Assembly: GCA_936432065.2 (NCBI GenBank)
Contig: OW386289.2
Location: forward strand, 39,387,538 to 39,451,537
Source: Rutpela maculata
Lineage: Eukaryota > Arthropoda > Insecta > Coleoptera > Cerambycidae
DNA length: 64,000 nucleotides
Direction of reading: 5' to 3'
The position numbers were made by a program, and so were the translations under genes. The notes under the pieces were generated by a model. It was given only the letters and a program-made list of their open reading frames with translations, was not told the DNA's origin and made no database searches. This document shows, in pieces, positions 24,456 through 35,741 of this stretch. Numbering within the stretch: position 1 is the stretch's first letter; every line of letters starts with the position of its first letter.

Positions 24456-26699
24456 GATTTGCTTAATACGTAAATAATATTCTTTTAGTTTTTTTATATT
24501 TTATTTTAAATTTTTAGTTAAGTCTTAATTAGTTTTGTATTAAATGCGTCGCTCTTACTTAAAATAATACCGGATCCTTCGCCATTTCTTAAAATGCAAT
24601 GGGTGAGTGAATACACTATACGGTCAAATTATAATTTAAAATTAAAATATACACTTTTGGTACCATATTATTGTATTGTCACCAGAACTACAACTAAACG
24701 TACTAACCAACGTACCTACAAATAAACTAACATACAAACCAAGTTAAATAAAAGCTTGGCCATTATTCCACAATTGCTCAAATAATTTCCAACCAGTAAA
24801 TTTGTTATAATTTAAACGTACACGATTAATTTGTTTTATTGTTATTTCATTAATGCTTCTGAAATGCTAATTGATTATATTAGAGTTGCAGAAAACACTA
24901 TTTGGTTGTCTGCAACTGAACTGTTTTATAAATTTATCAATAAAACGTTTTTACAGCAAAATTATAAAATATGTTTAAAGCAGTTAAGAAGTTATTTTAT
25001 AAACGTTTCTGTGACTAAGCTATAAAACATTTCAGCTTATAAAACTAAATAATTTTATAGTGCTTTTTTAGTAACGTTTGACAGTATTTTCAGCACCGTT
25101 GTAAATATATATTAAAATTATTTTACAGTTGTTTCCTATTATCTTATAAAACAGTTATATTTAAGCACTATTTGGGGCAGTTTTGCTATTGAAAGTAAAT
25201 TGTTGTTGCTCCAGAGCCTGCTACATAATTATTATATAGAGTTGCAATCTACTGCAACATGGCAACGGCAATAAAGTATTTACAAAATAAAATTGTTTAC
25301 GTGAATATAAAAATGCTGCTGCTAACTATGCGATAAAATATATATTTGAAAAAATATATTTGAAGCAACGCGCATATGCATAAAAAAAGAGCTGTTTTCT
25401 GAGACGAAGTGGGCTCAATGGGCAGAACCGTATTGGAACATTTTACTTTACGCGTATAATTTTTCAAATTTTTATTTTCGTTTTTACCTCTGTAATGTCT
25501 AACAGTAAATATATTAAGCACTAGATAGATTACTAGTGAAAATTTTCATAAAATGGGCATTGAAAACTTAATACGCAATTTAGCGGCAATAGTTACAATA
25601 AATTACAGTTTTTATCAAAATGTTTCTTCCGGCTGTTTTTTCAGTTATTTTTCTTCGTTTATAAGTTATAACAAAAATGCTAAATAAGACATTTGTGAAA
25701 AAAAATGCTATATTTTGATACAGCCCTGTCACAAGACCGTCACCTTTAAGACACATTATTGTTTTGTAAGAATCGCCTATAGTTTAATTATCTTAAAATG
25801 CTTGAGTTTAACAAAGTATTTTATAGAAGGAAGCCATTTCATGAGACGAGTGTTCGAGGTTGTAAATATGACAAGACATAAAAAGTTTAAAAATCACATT
25901 TTTATTAATATTTATGGCAATTAATACATGCTAGTTATAAAATTATGATGATTAAAACAAATTGGCATTAAATTTCATTACAAAAAAATTTAAAATGTAA
26001 AATCGATTTTCATAAATTTCCAAAAATTATTAGAAACCTTCAGTAAACATGAGGGGCACTTAAAATTCATCAAAAACACATGGCATAATTCACAGTAAAA
26101 TTTCTGTGGCATCAAAAATTGCAAGCTGTATGGGTTAACACGCCTCTAAAATAATTATTAAGTTCTTCTCCATTATCCAGTAAAATCACTGAAAGCTTGG
26201 TATTATAGATAAGCATATTATATATTTGTAAGTATATGTATGCGACTTTTTGAATACATTTAAGAAATTGTTTTATTTTATTGTTGTTTTCTAGTAATAA
26301 TAACAGTGAAGTACATGCTTTATAACGCAATTAAATGAAGCTTCAATAAAACTGTTTTATAGTGGTGGTACCGAATTTTCTTAGAGCCTGCGGAATTGTT
26401 TATACAATATTTTGTAATGGTTGCAATAGCTTTTACAAAATATCAACAATGACTAAACTATTTTATAAGATGGTGCCAATTTTACATTTATAGCTGTCGT
26501 AATAATGTTTTTAAAGTGTTTCTGAGACTAATGTTGTTGTATGAAATTTGTATCGAAAACATTTCTGCAGATTTTATAAAATACCAAATTGCTAGTTGGG
26601 TTGTACTTGGAAAAAAGAAGAATATTAAAAAGAGTATTATAGGTCATACATAAACAAAGAAAAGTTATTAGAAAAGTTAAAAGAGAAAAAATGAAATAA
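24456..26699. other. AT-rich intergenic, recurrent TTTTATAAA motif
   Basis: Variants of TTTTATAAAACAGTT and AACTGTTTTATA recur irregularly between 24850 and 26590, suggesting an old dispersed repeat. No frame shows recognisable protein motifs. Confidence 0.4.
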
Positions 26700-26714
26700 A
26701 GTATACTCCTCAGA

Positions 26715-27086
26715 TGACAAATAAATGTACAGATATTTTTATTAACATTCTAAAAAAATATAAAGTAGACGCTACAAAAACAGTAAAGATAACCAAAAAT
26801 AAAAAGGGGAAAAGTTGGATCACACAAGGGTTAGTAAATTCCATAAATGAAAAGACAAGCTTTATAAAAATATGGAAAAAGAACCTTCTCTAGAGAATAT
26901 TAATTTTGAAATATTTAGAAATAAATTAAACGATTTATAAATTAAACAAACTAAAATAAATTATTACAAAAAAAATAGTAGAGAAAAATAAATGGAAATC
27001 TATTACATATATAACCAATGAGGAAAATGTAATGATGCAATAAATAAATCAAATGCAAATGGTGATATATTTAGCGACAAATATAC
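26715..27086 (+). pseudogene. Non-LTR ORF2 linker between endonuclease and RT, remnant
   Basis: The frame reads TDIFINILKKYKVDATKTVK, then GKSWITQGLVNSINEKTSFI, then a Lys-rich helical stretch. The W-I-T-x-G-L-x-N-S-I pattern is typical of the region just before the reverse transcriptase domain in non-LTR ORF2 proteins. It breaks off at the TA target of the mariner-type insertion and resumes in frame at 28018. Confidence 0.7.
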
Positions 27087-27088
27087 TA

Positions 27089-28015
27089 AAGGGTGTTTTT
27101 TTTAGAGGAATAGAACTTTAAAATGAAATGAAACACATAAAAATCTTGCTAACGCCCATGGTATTGAATTTTATGCCATTAGTTCTAAAATATGATTCCG
27201 GGCATGTGGGTGCCGCGGCTGGCTCGAATGTAGTACAATCTGGAAGTCCAATTTTCGATCACTTTTCCGAGCAGCTGGAGCCGTATGCCGGCAATAACTC
27301 GTCTAATGTTGGCTTCCAAATGATCTAAATGTCGCTGGTTTATCGGTGTGGACTAGCGACTTCACATATCCCCACGGAAAATAATCCAAGGTGTGATATC
27401 ACACGACCGTGGAGGCCAATTCACAGGTCCACGACGCAAATTTTTTTTGTGAAAATTAGGATCAAGAACAATCTTGTTTTCGGCCCATTCACGGAACGTC
27501 CGACGCAAATGGTGGCCACGCGGCTTTACTTCGTGCACGAGCTGAATCTTGTAAGCTCGTAACCCAAAATCTTTCCTCAAAATCTTCCATAAAGTGGATG
27601 GACACAGCTCCAATTGCTGTGCACGACGGCGAATCGACTCATTCGGATCATCCTCAACACTACGCCCCACAGCAGCAACAACTTCTTGGGTGCGCATTGT
27701 ACGACGTCTCTGTGGATGTACATTATCAATCAGAGTATGCGTAGTGCGAAAACGATTCATGGTTGCTCGAATGAGTTGCTCGGATGGATGATTATGTCGA
27801 CCATAAAATGTACGTAGCACACGGTAAGTTTCGCGAAATGAACCATGATTTTCGAACTAAATTTGCACAATTTACAAGCGTTGTTCTGCCGTAAGTCTAT
27901 TCATGGTGAAATGGCAAAACATACTGAGCACGAATCAGCTGTCAGTTGTTAAATTAACTGTCTCTAGAAACAATGTCGCCAGTTCAAAAATGAAACTTCT
28001 AAAAAAAACACCCTT
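27089..28015 (-). mobile_element. Tc1/mariner-type element, internally deleted, 927 bp
   Basis: The terminal inverted repeats AAGGGTGTTTTTTTTAGA and TCTAAAAAAAACACCCTT are flanked by TA on both sides (27087-27088 and 28016-28017). Removing the element and one TA restores the reading frame of the surrounding retrotransposon, which proves a real insertion. It encodes an internally deleted transposase on the minus strand. Confidence 0.92.
27185..27904 (-). pseudogene. Mariner-type transposase, internal deletion
   Basis: From an ATG near 27904 the minus strand gives a helix-turn-helix N-terminal region (TFYGRHNHPSEQLIRATMNR, then a Pro/Arg linker) and a second helical part (RRRAQQLELCPSTLWKILRK). 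After FREWAENKIVLDPNFHKK the sequence jumps to GPVNWPPRSCDITP, the block that normally holds the last acidic residue of the DDD/E triad. The C-terminal part (VIENWTSRLYYIRASRGTHM) is present and ends with TAG at 27187-27185. The central catalytic segment with the first two Asp residues is missing, along with in-frame stops near the start and a frameshift near 27360. It could move only with transposase supplied from elsewhere. Confidence 0.85.
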
Positions 28016-28017
28016 TA

Positions 28018-28313
28018 TAACTGATACCTTTTGCAATTATTTTACGGAAATAGGGAAAAAACTGGCCGATAAAATAGAAACAAATGGAATTCAGTCAAGT
28101 AATCAGGTAATATCAAACTCAGTATTTCTTTCTGAAACAAATGAAAATGAAATCCTTGAAATTATAAAATCTTTAAAAAATAAGAAAACTCCAGGAATCG
28201 AAACTTTTAATCAGAAATACTTAAATATATAAGTATTACGACGGCCACCTTAAAACAGGTACATACCGTAATCAAACCGTTATATAAAAAAGGGGATAAA
28301 TTGGATGTGGATG
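28018..28313 (+). pseudogene. Non-LTR reverse transcriptase N-terminal region, remnant
   Basis: The frame reads TFCNYFTEIGKKLADKI, then NENEILEIIKSLKNKKTPGI, then, after stops, KPLYKKGDKLDVD. These are the conserved steps leading into RT motif 0-1 of non-LTR elements (F-x-x-Y-F, S-L-x-x-K-K-x-P-G, I-x-P-L-x-K-K-G-D). Element D interrupts it directly before the N-Y-R-P-I-S motif. Confidence 0.85.
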
Positions 28314-28480
28314 CCCAGCTAGCATAGCGACGTGTTCTTCCCGTAAATATTTGGTCATCAGTTACGTCTTATACGACGTGACTGTGACGTAAAAACGACG
28401 ATAATTTGTCTCGGCGATCTGACGTCGCTATGACGTGTTTTTATAATGCCTTTTCAACGGATTACAGACCCCACATGTGA

Positions 28481-28683
28481 GATCCTTTGCCACATGTTTT
28501 CTTCTAAAACAATGTCCGTAAAATCAACAAAATAACACAATTATCCAGTATTTTACTGGAAAATAACTGTGACTTTTACATTAAAGAAACGTAGAGGTTA
28601 TTTTCGAGTAAAATACTGGATAATTGCATTATTTTTTAGATTTTACGGACATTGTTTTAGAAGAAAACATGTAGCAAAGAATC
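28481..28683. repeat. MITE with the same inverted repeats as palindrome E
   Basis: GATCCTTTGCCACATG, CTTCTAAAACAATGTCCG and AATTATCCAGTATTTTACTG, then their mirror images, match the ends of element E (44678 and 50838). The two arms meet almost directly, as in a deletion derivative. About 45 bp of right flank (AAGAAAATG-CACAA-CAACATTTAGACAA) also matches the right flank of E at 50865, so the shared repeat may be larger than the hairpin. Confidence 0.8.
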
Positions 28684-29521
28684 CCACCAAGAAATATAAA
28701 AATTAAGAAAATGCCACAAGCAACATTTAGACAAGAATGTTATACCTAAATTTAAAAAAAATTGGATTGTAAAATTTTTAGAATTTTTGTCAAATATGCA
28801 CATTTTTGAAATATCTGCACTTGCCTATTTTTCCTTATAACTTATATGTAATTTCTTAGGTTTATGGTCAGTTAAAAAATAAAATATTATTTTCTTATGA
28901 TTCAGTTTATTAACCATCGTCAAAGACATTACAATTTTATAAAAAAACAGAAATATTTTGTATGCATGGAAATAAGTGCTACTTAAATAATAATGATATT
29001 TTAATAATAGAAATAAGATAAACACATTCAATATTTAAAAACATTTGTAATATTAAAAAGCAAACTTCTTCGAAAAATGTAAAATAAATACCTATATTAC
29101 TTTTGCAAATTTAATAATAGCGGAACATGAATTTTTAGGATGTAGCGCACTCCTACTTCTCTATTATCTTCTTTACCTCGCTCTTCTCTTTTGCACTTCT
29201 CGAATGATCTTTTAACATTTTAACAGCTTCTCTGCTTCGTTTTCCATAATATATACTCATTCATGGGTACAGCTAAAATAAACGTAGTTATTATTATTTG
29301 AATCACTATTATTAAAAAGATATACGAAAAATGGGCAAGATAAAAATAATAGACATTATTGAAGGATATAGGTATGATCTATAACACTCGGTGAATAATA
29401 ATAATTTACCGAATTATAAATTAAAATCCATAAAGTACACTCTGCATGGCAAATAGAATTTCAAGATAAAAGATTGTAATAGGTCTCTGTATTTTCTTGC
29501 AGTCTGTCCACCTGAATAATT

Positions 29522-31568
29522 ACACATCCCCACAAAAAAAAAAAAGTGGTCTGTTCACCAGACTAGACCAACATATCTATACGTTTTTGGGGTCGCTGAA
29601 TCCGAATCCGGGGTCTGTTTGACCCCATCAGGTCAGGGTCAAGGTCAATCCAAGGTTAAATTGGGAAAGAAACGATTAAGCGAAGGAAACCACGATTTCT
29701 GTACGTTTTTGGGGTCACTGAATCCGAATTCGGGATCTGCTTGACCCCATCAGGTCAGGGTGATGGTCAATCCAAGATCAAATTCGGAAAAAAACCTTTT
29801 AAGCGCAGAAAACCACCATTTTTATATGTTTTTGGGGTAACTAAATCCCAACTCCTGGTCTGTTTGACCCATCAGGTCAGGCTCAAGGTCATTCCAAGGT
29901 TAAATTGGGAAAAACATTTAGGCTAAAAAACCACGATTCTTATACGTTTTTGGGGTTGCTGAATCCGAATCCGAGGTCTGTTCAACCCCATCAGGTCAAG
30001 GTCAAGGTCATTCCAAGATCAACTTTTGTTTATCAAATGGAAACGCGTTTTTGACCACGGATTCTGAAAGAGCGGGATGTTTTACGTTCGCATATGATTT
30101 GACCTATGATCAAAGTGACGTTTGGTCATCAGAAGGTCGAATCACTCTCTCAAATTAATTTATCTAAGATCAAAGATGATTCGTATTGAGAAATCTCAGT
30201 TACAAATCTTTATCGAGCATGGTTTAGCCTCGTGATATTTCTCTTAGGGAGGTTGGAGAACCAAGACAGCAGACACCTATATCCACACGCAAGCAACGAG
30301 TGGCGTCTTCCAATCCTCTGGGAAAAACGAAACTTCTGTCATATACTGACTGCCCAAACATCTCTGTGATAGGGACTGATGAAGTTGCTGGAGCATCACT
30401 GATGAGGCCAACATCAGTATCTTCCGACTTTGACGAGGAAAAAGTCAACTCATCGTCGGACGCACTATGGCTTGATCCTCACACCCTAACGCCCCACTGC
30501 AGAGCAGTACGCCTTTACTGGCTTTATTACCTCGAAGGATCGGAAAATGGATCATTCTACACATCCTCGATTAAGGCAGTTGTCACCATTTTGAGCATCC
30601 TCTGAGAAGCAGGATTTTTAATTTTAATAACAGGATCAGAGGATTCCCACAGAAATTAAACGTATCGCTTGGATACTGATGTTGGCCTCATCAGTGATGC
30701 TCCAGCAACTTCATCAGTCCCTATCACCGAGATATTTGGGCAGTCAGTATATGACAGACGTTTCGTTTTTCCCAGAGGATTGGAAGACGCCACTCGTTGG
30801 TTGCGTGTGGATATAGGCGTCTGCTCTCTTGGTTCTCCAATCCCCCTCGGAGAAATTCACGAGGCTAAACCATGCTCGATAAAGATTTGTAACTGAGATT
30901 TCTCAATACAAATCATCTTTGATCTTAGATAAATTAATTTGAGAGAGTAATTCGACCTTCTGATGACCAAACGTCACTTTTATCATAGGTCAAACCATAT
31001 GCGAACGTAAAACATCCCGCTCTTTCAGAATCCGTGGTCAAAAACGCATTTCCATTTGATAAACAAAAGTTGACTTTGGAATGACCTTGACCTTGACCTG
31101 ATGGGGTTGAACAGACCTCGGATTCGGATTCAGCAACCCCAAAAACGTATAAGAATCGTGTTTTTTTAGCTTAAATGTTTTCCCCAATTTGACCTTGGAA
31201 TGACCTTGACCCTGACCTGATGGGTCAAACAGACCAGGAGTTGGGATTTAGTTACCCGAAAATCGTACAAAAATGGTGTTTTCCTGCGCCTAAAAGGTTT
31301 TTTCCCAATTTGACCTTAGATTGACCATCATCCTGACCTGATGGGGTCAAGCAGATCCCGAATTCGGATTCAGTGACCCCAAAAACGTACAGAAATCGTG
31401 GTTTCCTTCGCTTAATCGTTTTTTTCCCAATTTAACCTTGGATTGACCTTGACCCTGACCTGATGGGGTCAAACAGACCCCGGATTCGGATTCAGCGACC
31501 CCAAAAACGTATAGATATGTTGGTCTAGTCTAGTGAACAGACCACTTTTTTTTTTTGTGGGGCTGTGT
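29522..31568. repeat. Foldback element, 2047 bp, ~900-bp near-identical arms
   Basis: The left arm is 29522-30425 and the right arm 30672-31568, with a ~246-bp spacer. Each arm contains four ~120-bp tandem units starting with ACGTTTTTGGGG (29581, 29703, 29825, 29944 on the left) followed by CTGAATCCGAATCCGGGG and a CATCAGGTCAGG box. The outer end (ACAGCCCCACAAAAAAAAAA on the right arm, read inward) matches the outer end of the inverted coding tail in element C. The arms are much more alike than those of A, B or C, so this element is young or has been kept alike by gene conversion. Confidence 0.9.
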
Positions 31569-32206
31569 TATCTTAAGGCACAAAATTTACTTAATTATTT
31601 TCATCCACAATTAGTTGCTAGTTGGTTTTAAAATTATTAACTAAGTAGGCACATTATTTGTCGTCATTCTCAAATTCAGTTTCATGAGGTTTATTGGCAT
31701 ATTTGACTATACTTTCACGTGATTCACATTTTCTCTCCAAGCTGATTTCAGTATTCAATTCTTGAGCCAAATTAATATTTTATTTTGTAAATTTTTCAGT
31801 GATTGTAAAATACGGAAATGTGTACAAATCCTCATTTTTTTAGCTTCCTTTGGCATTCTGAAAGTATAAAAAATCTTATTAAATTTTCGTGGTTTCGAAC
31901 ACGACATTAATAACTAATTAAATTTTCTTAACATGAAGTTTAATAGGTTATGTTATATTTTTATGTACTCACTTTTAATAGTCTGGATGAAGAGTCTCAA
32001 ATAAAGCCGAATTAAATAGATAAAACACGAAGATACAACTTTAAAATACAGCCACTAACAATAATTATTTAAATATTTGAGAAAATAAAAACTAGTAATG
32101 CAAGGTTGCTGTGTGTTTGGGGTGTTTTCTAGTAGCTTTGGCCTGGCCGGTTTGGCTGGTCGGAAATCAAAATGGCGCTTTATTTATAGTTATTAAGATA
32201 TCAAGG

Positions 32207-32616
32207 GTGTTATAAGGATAATAACGCACCGAGGTCGGGAATGCACGTCGACCGAGGGCGTCATTATCCTATAACACCCGTGGTGCCTTCAACGTTTAAT
32301 GTCCTACAAGTCTGTTATTTAATTCGATTTTTTTTTTGACATTTACGATTTATTAATTTGACATCTATTATGTTCAGAACGATTTGATTTAAAAGAGAGT
32401 AAAAATCAAAATTGTGTGTAAACGCCGCCGTTGCATAGCAACGCATTTTCTTTGTCAATAACGCTATAAAAGTTTACTTGTTTTGGATTGTATTATAATT
32501 TTATAATGCCCTAGGGCATTATAGATATTCATAACGCCCTAGGGCGTTATTTTTCATTTAATGTATCTCAAAATAGGGTGATTATTGTAAAATAGCAGAC
32601 TTGTAGGGCATTAAAT
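32207..32616. repeat. Two adjacent hairpin MITE modules
   Basis: The first, 32207-32281, pairs GGTGTTATAAGGATAATAAC with a right arm reading ATTATCCTATAACACC around an ACCGAGG/CCGAGG loop. The second, 32295-32616, pairs AATGTCCTACAAGTCTGTTA with a right arm ending CAGACTTGTAGGGCATT; its centre contains CCCTAGGGCATTATA and its mirror. Both lie in element D. Confidence 0.7.
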
Positions 32617-33303
32617 ATATTAGAGACCTAATATTAGGGTACATTTTAAGGAGATTTGGGGCTCTTCATCGGATGTCCGTTCTTAATCCCGATCTTAGTC
32701 AACATAGTTAATGCCAAAATGGAATCTATTTAGGATAACCCATTGACATCCATAAAAGGATATCCTGGGAAGTACTAAAATGGGCTGTCTTGAGGACGTC
32801 CTAAAATAGGATATTATCCTACAAGGTACATCCGTTTCTCTATTTATTTTACGTGCTGGGATATCCAGGTACGTCAATTTGTCATTCCATATCCAGACAT
32901 TGACTTTTTTTTCAAGATAACACAGGACATTAAATTTTTAAATACAAAATTATTTTTCATTTAAAAACTTGAATGCCCTATATCTTGAAAACAAAAGTTT
33001 TAGAACAATTGCTTTTACAAATATCGCCCAATAAAAATTGTTCCATGTCTTAAAATATGAACGGAAAAAGAAAATGTAATTAAACTTTTATGACAAATTG
33101 GGAGTTGCAAATATATTGATGAAATATTCGGCTATAAATCCACGTAAAATAACATGAATTACACGCCATTTAAAGACGTCACTAACAGGTCGAAACAGAC
33201 ACGTTGACATTACGTCACATTTAGGTCGATGGACGTTGTCGACCTATTATCAGGAAAATTTTACGTGAAAATCACGTGTAGCGACGTCACTCTGCTAGCT
33301 GGG

Positions 33304-33425
33304 TAACTATAGGCCCATCTCATTAATATCGAATTTAGCTAAAATATTTGAAAAAATTCTTAAACATAAAATTCAAAATTACCTAGCAAATACTCCAGTC
33401 GAATTAGACATAATAAAAAATTTTG
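33304..33425 (+). pseudogene. Non-LTR RT motif 1-2 segment, remnant
   Basis: Directly after the right end of element D the frame resumes as NYRPISLISNLAKIFEKILK, then HKIQNYLANTP. This is the conserved Y-R-P-I-S step of reverse transcriptases. The match fades near 33425, where the Gln-x-G-F-R motif would follow. Confidence 0.85.
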
Positions 33426-34074
33426 CGTACTGCGGACTTTTTTTTGTGGAAGTTGTTTAAGAGGGCATAATAAGCAAGCACAGAAAACTACACCCTGCTA
33501 CACCATGTGCGTCCCCTATTTTTAGGGGCTGAAACTTTGAAATTTTACTTATGTGTCCATATCTGTTTCCCTATTGCCCGAAGGGCTATTTACCAAGTTA
33601 CACTTTTTGAAGATTCATCCCTCCTCTACATAATATATATATATTACACATTTGCCGTAGGACAAACGGTTTTGGCTGTACGAGGCCGGAAAGGTCGCGC
33701 TGTCCGAATTTGGGGGTCTTCTGTTCAGGACAAACGGCTATTATTTCCAATCTACAATACTACACATACTAATGCCCTTAAGGAGGGATGATGATTTGTG
33801 AAAAAACTTTCATCGAATACCGCACGGTTTTCATGATACGGGATGTTGAAATTTTGAAAACCCCTTTTTAAAAAAAAAAGTGAACCTACTTTTTTCGCTC
33901 ATTTTTTTTTTCATGTAAGTACGTCCCTAATATAAGAAAATTTACGTTGGTTTCATTTTAATACATCCCTTGGTTTAGCAGCTAGATAGCAAAATATGCA
34001 AAAAATGGCTATTTTGGTATTTTTGCATTAAAAAAACCAAGACTCTGCCACATCTCAGATTCTTTCAGTGATTC
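33426..34074. other. Unexplained replacement or insertion inside the RT domain
   Basis: About 650 bp stand where the catalytic Asp motif of the RT palm should be. The stretch includes a short inverted pair, CATCCCTCCT (~33617) and AGGAGGGATG (~33783), and long T and A runs. No retrotransposon motifs were found, so a diverged insertion plus deletion is likely. Confidence 0.5.
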
Positions 34075-34900
34075 AAAGATAGTACCATATGGAGCACCAC
34101 GGTATTTGGACCTTTATTGCTTAGTATTTACTTAAATGGCCGATTTAAAGTATAAACAAAAGGGACTGTTAAGTTTTATCGATGATATAGTCATTTTTTA
34201 TAGGGATAAAGTCTGTCTAACTAAAAAAAAAACAGTAGAGCTTGATTTACCCAAAATATTCGACTGGTTCAATGAGAGGCTACTAACCATCAACTATACA
34301 AAAACTAGTTTTATATCATTTGCATCATATAAAACTCATTTACCGAATTTTGTCAAAATTACTTTAAAGATAAATAATATAAATAAAGAGTTGTCATTTG
34401 TGGAACATATGAAGTACCTGGGAATCTGGGATAGTAATAATACATCAGAAAACATTTGTTATATAAATAGTTATCTCATGTATTTCAGATGAATCCGATG
34501 AGGATTCATAGCAATCACTTGTTGAATCACATCTAGTCTATGGACTTTTGGCTTGGTGAAGCGCTATCAATAATGTAATAATGAATCTGAAAAATATCCA
34601 AAAATTAATAATAAAAAAGGTATACAACTTAAAATGGACTTACCCAACGAACAATTTGTTTGTAGAAACTGAAATATTTGATATACGTCAACTATATTGC
34701 AAATCATATTAGTACGGCCCTATAAATACAGAAGAGAAATTAATAATATTAGTCATAATTATAACACACATCATAAAGCTAATCTCAATAGTACCACCCA
34801 TTCATAAAACCAAATCTCAACGATGTTTTACATGTCTTGGCCCTAAACTTTCCAATAGAGATTAAAGCAATAAATTCTGAAAATTTGTTTAAAAAAAAAT
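34075..34900 (+). pseudogene. Non-LTR RT palm end and C-terminal tail, remnant
   Basis: Near 34090, with a frameshift, the sequence encodes VFGPLLLSIYLN, then GLLSFIDDIVIFYRDK (the F-x-D-D active-site box is intact), then PKIFDWFNERLLTINYTKTS and VEHMKYLGIWDSN. Further on, SLVESHLVYGLLAWGSAI (~34518) and HNYNTHHKANLNSTTHS (~34755) match the C-terminal region of CR1-type ORF2 proteins. The absence of RNase H fits that group. Stops and frameshifts are frequent. Confidence 0.8.
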
Positions 34901-35363
34901 AAAACAATGAATCAGTTTTCAACCACGTTTAAAAATTCATCAAATAGTAGATCTCAAAAACATTCACTATAACATAAATCCATAATAATAATAATAACAA
35001 ATAGTCTAAAATATTAATTTATAGAGTAAGCATCCATTTTAATTTATTTACATTCATTAGCAAGCAACATTCTTTTCAAATCTATTTTACTTAATTTAAA
35101 TGTATTTGTGTATGTGCTAAAAATAAGTTAAATTCATAACCTTAGCATAATTATATTATTGTTGTCTGTTCCGTATATACCCTATGTCTATAATTATACG
35201 AATTATGTGGGGTATGTGTGTCTGTGTATAAATATGAACATGTAATGATTTCATATGCATACAATATTTTCCCTAAAAACACTGTCCATCCTAAAAATAT
35301 ACATTTTTTTGTTTAAATATCAAATAAACATTCACTCTTGCGAGAAAGTCTTAGACTTTTGAC

Positions 35364-35490
35364 CAGTTTGAGCTTTATGTTTATGTTTATATTTTTATAA
35401 ACATAAACATAAAGCTCAAACTGGGCAAAATTCTATAAATATTATCCTCTGAAACACGATATTTTGTATTTCAGAGGATAATATTTGTTA
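35364..35490. repeat. Two adjacent short perfect hairpins
   Basis: CCAGTTTGAGCTTTATGTTT pairs with AAACATAAAGCTCAAACTGG (35364-35423). ATTATCCTCTGAAA pairs with TTTCAGAGGATAAT (35443-35483). Between and around them no gene is seen; 34996-35640 is otherwise AT-rich. Confidence 0.75.
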
Positions 35491-35741
35491 CTCACTAGCC
35501 GATATATACTAGTCTACTGTCAAACCTTGGGCTTCTTGTAGATTATTTGCATTTATTTTTCAATTTTTGCCTTACAATTATTTTTTTTACTGCATCGACT
35601 GCTGTGGTCATTAGCCGTCGTCCTCTCTCATATATACAAAATGGGTATCACAATCACCATGAATACGAGTAGATTATATAATACGTAGATCGTTCAGAGA
35701 TTTAGATTTTGAGGAATAGATTAGTAGCCTTTAGGTATTTT

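Larger units (their letters stand above)
28314..33303. mobile_element. Element D, ~5 kb, CCCAGCTAGC termini
   Basis: The left end CCCAGCTAGCATAGCGACGT and the complement of the right end, CCCAGCTAGCAGAGTGACGT, are clearly inverted repeats. It splits an RT open frame between the Asp codon before and the Asn-Tyr-Arg codons after. The flanks are TG on the left and TA on the right, consistent with a TA duplication carrying one change. Inside are an E-type MITE (28481-28683), a 2-kb foldback (29522-31568) and MITEs at 32207-32616. No transposase of its own was recognised, so it looks non-autonomous. The stretches 28690-29520, 31570-32200 and 32620-33180 are AT-rich without recognised genes. Confidence 0.75.
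26700..34995 (+). mobile_element. CR1-like non-LTR retrotransposon remnant, split by nested insertions
   Basis: Plus-strand ORF2 pieces run in order: endonuclease-RT linker (26715-27086), RT N-terminus (28018-28313), RT motif 'NYRPISLISN' (33304-33425), RT palm (34075-34495) and C-terminal tail with an HNYNTHHKA motif (34495-34900), then an (ATA)n tail near 34982. Two insertions separate the first three pieces: a mariner-type element (27089-28015) and element D (28314-33303). Between 33426 and 34075 the middle of RT is missing or replaced. Stops and frameshifts are common. The assignment to the CR1/Jockey side rests on the absence of RNase H and on the tail motif. Confidence 0.75.

Noticed and set aside
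30390..30430. CTGATGAG near the foldback loop as a second hammerhead
   Set aside because: No GAAA-type core or stem I pairing follows in correct order.
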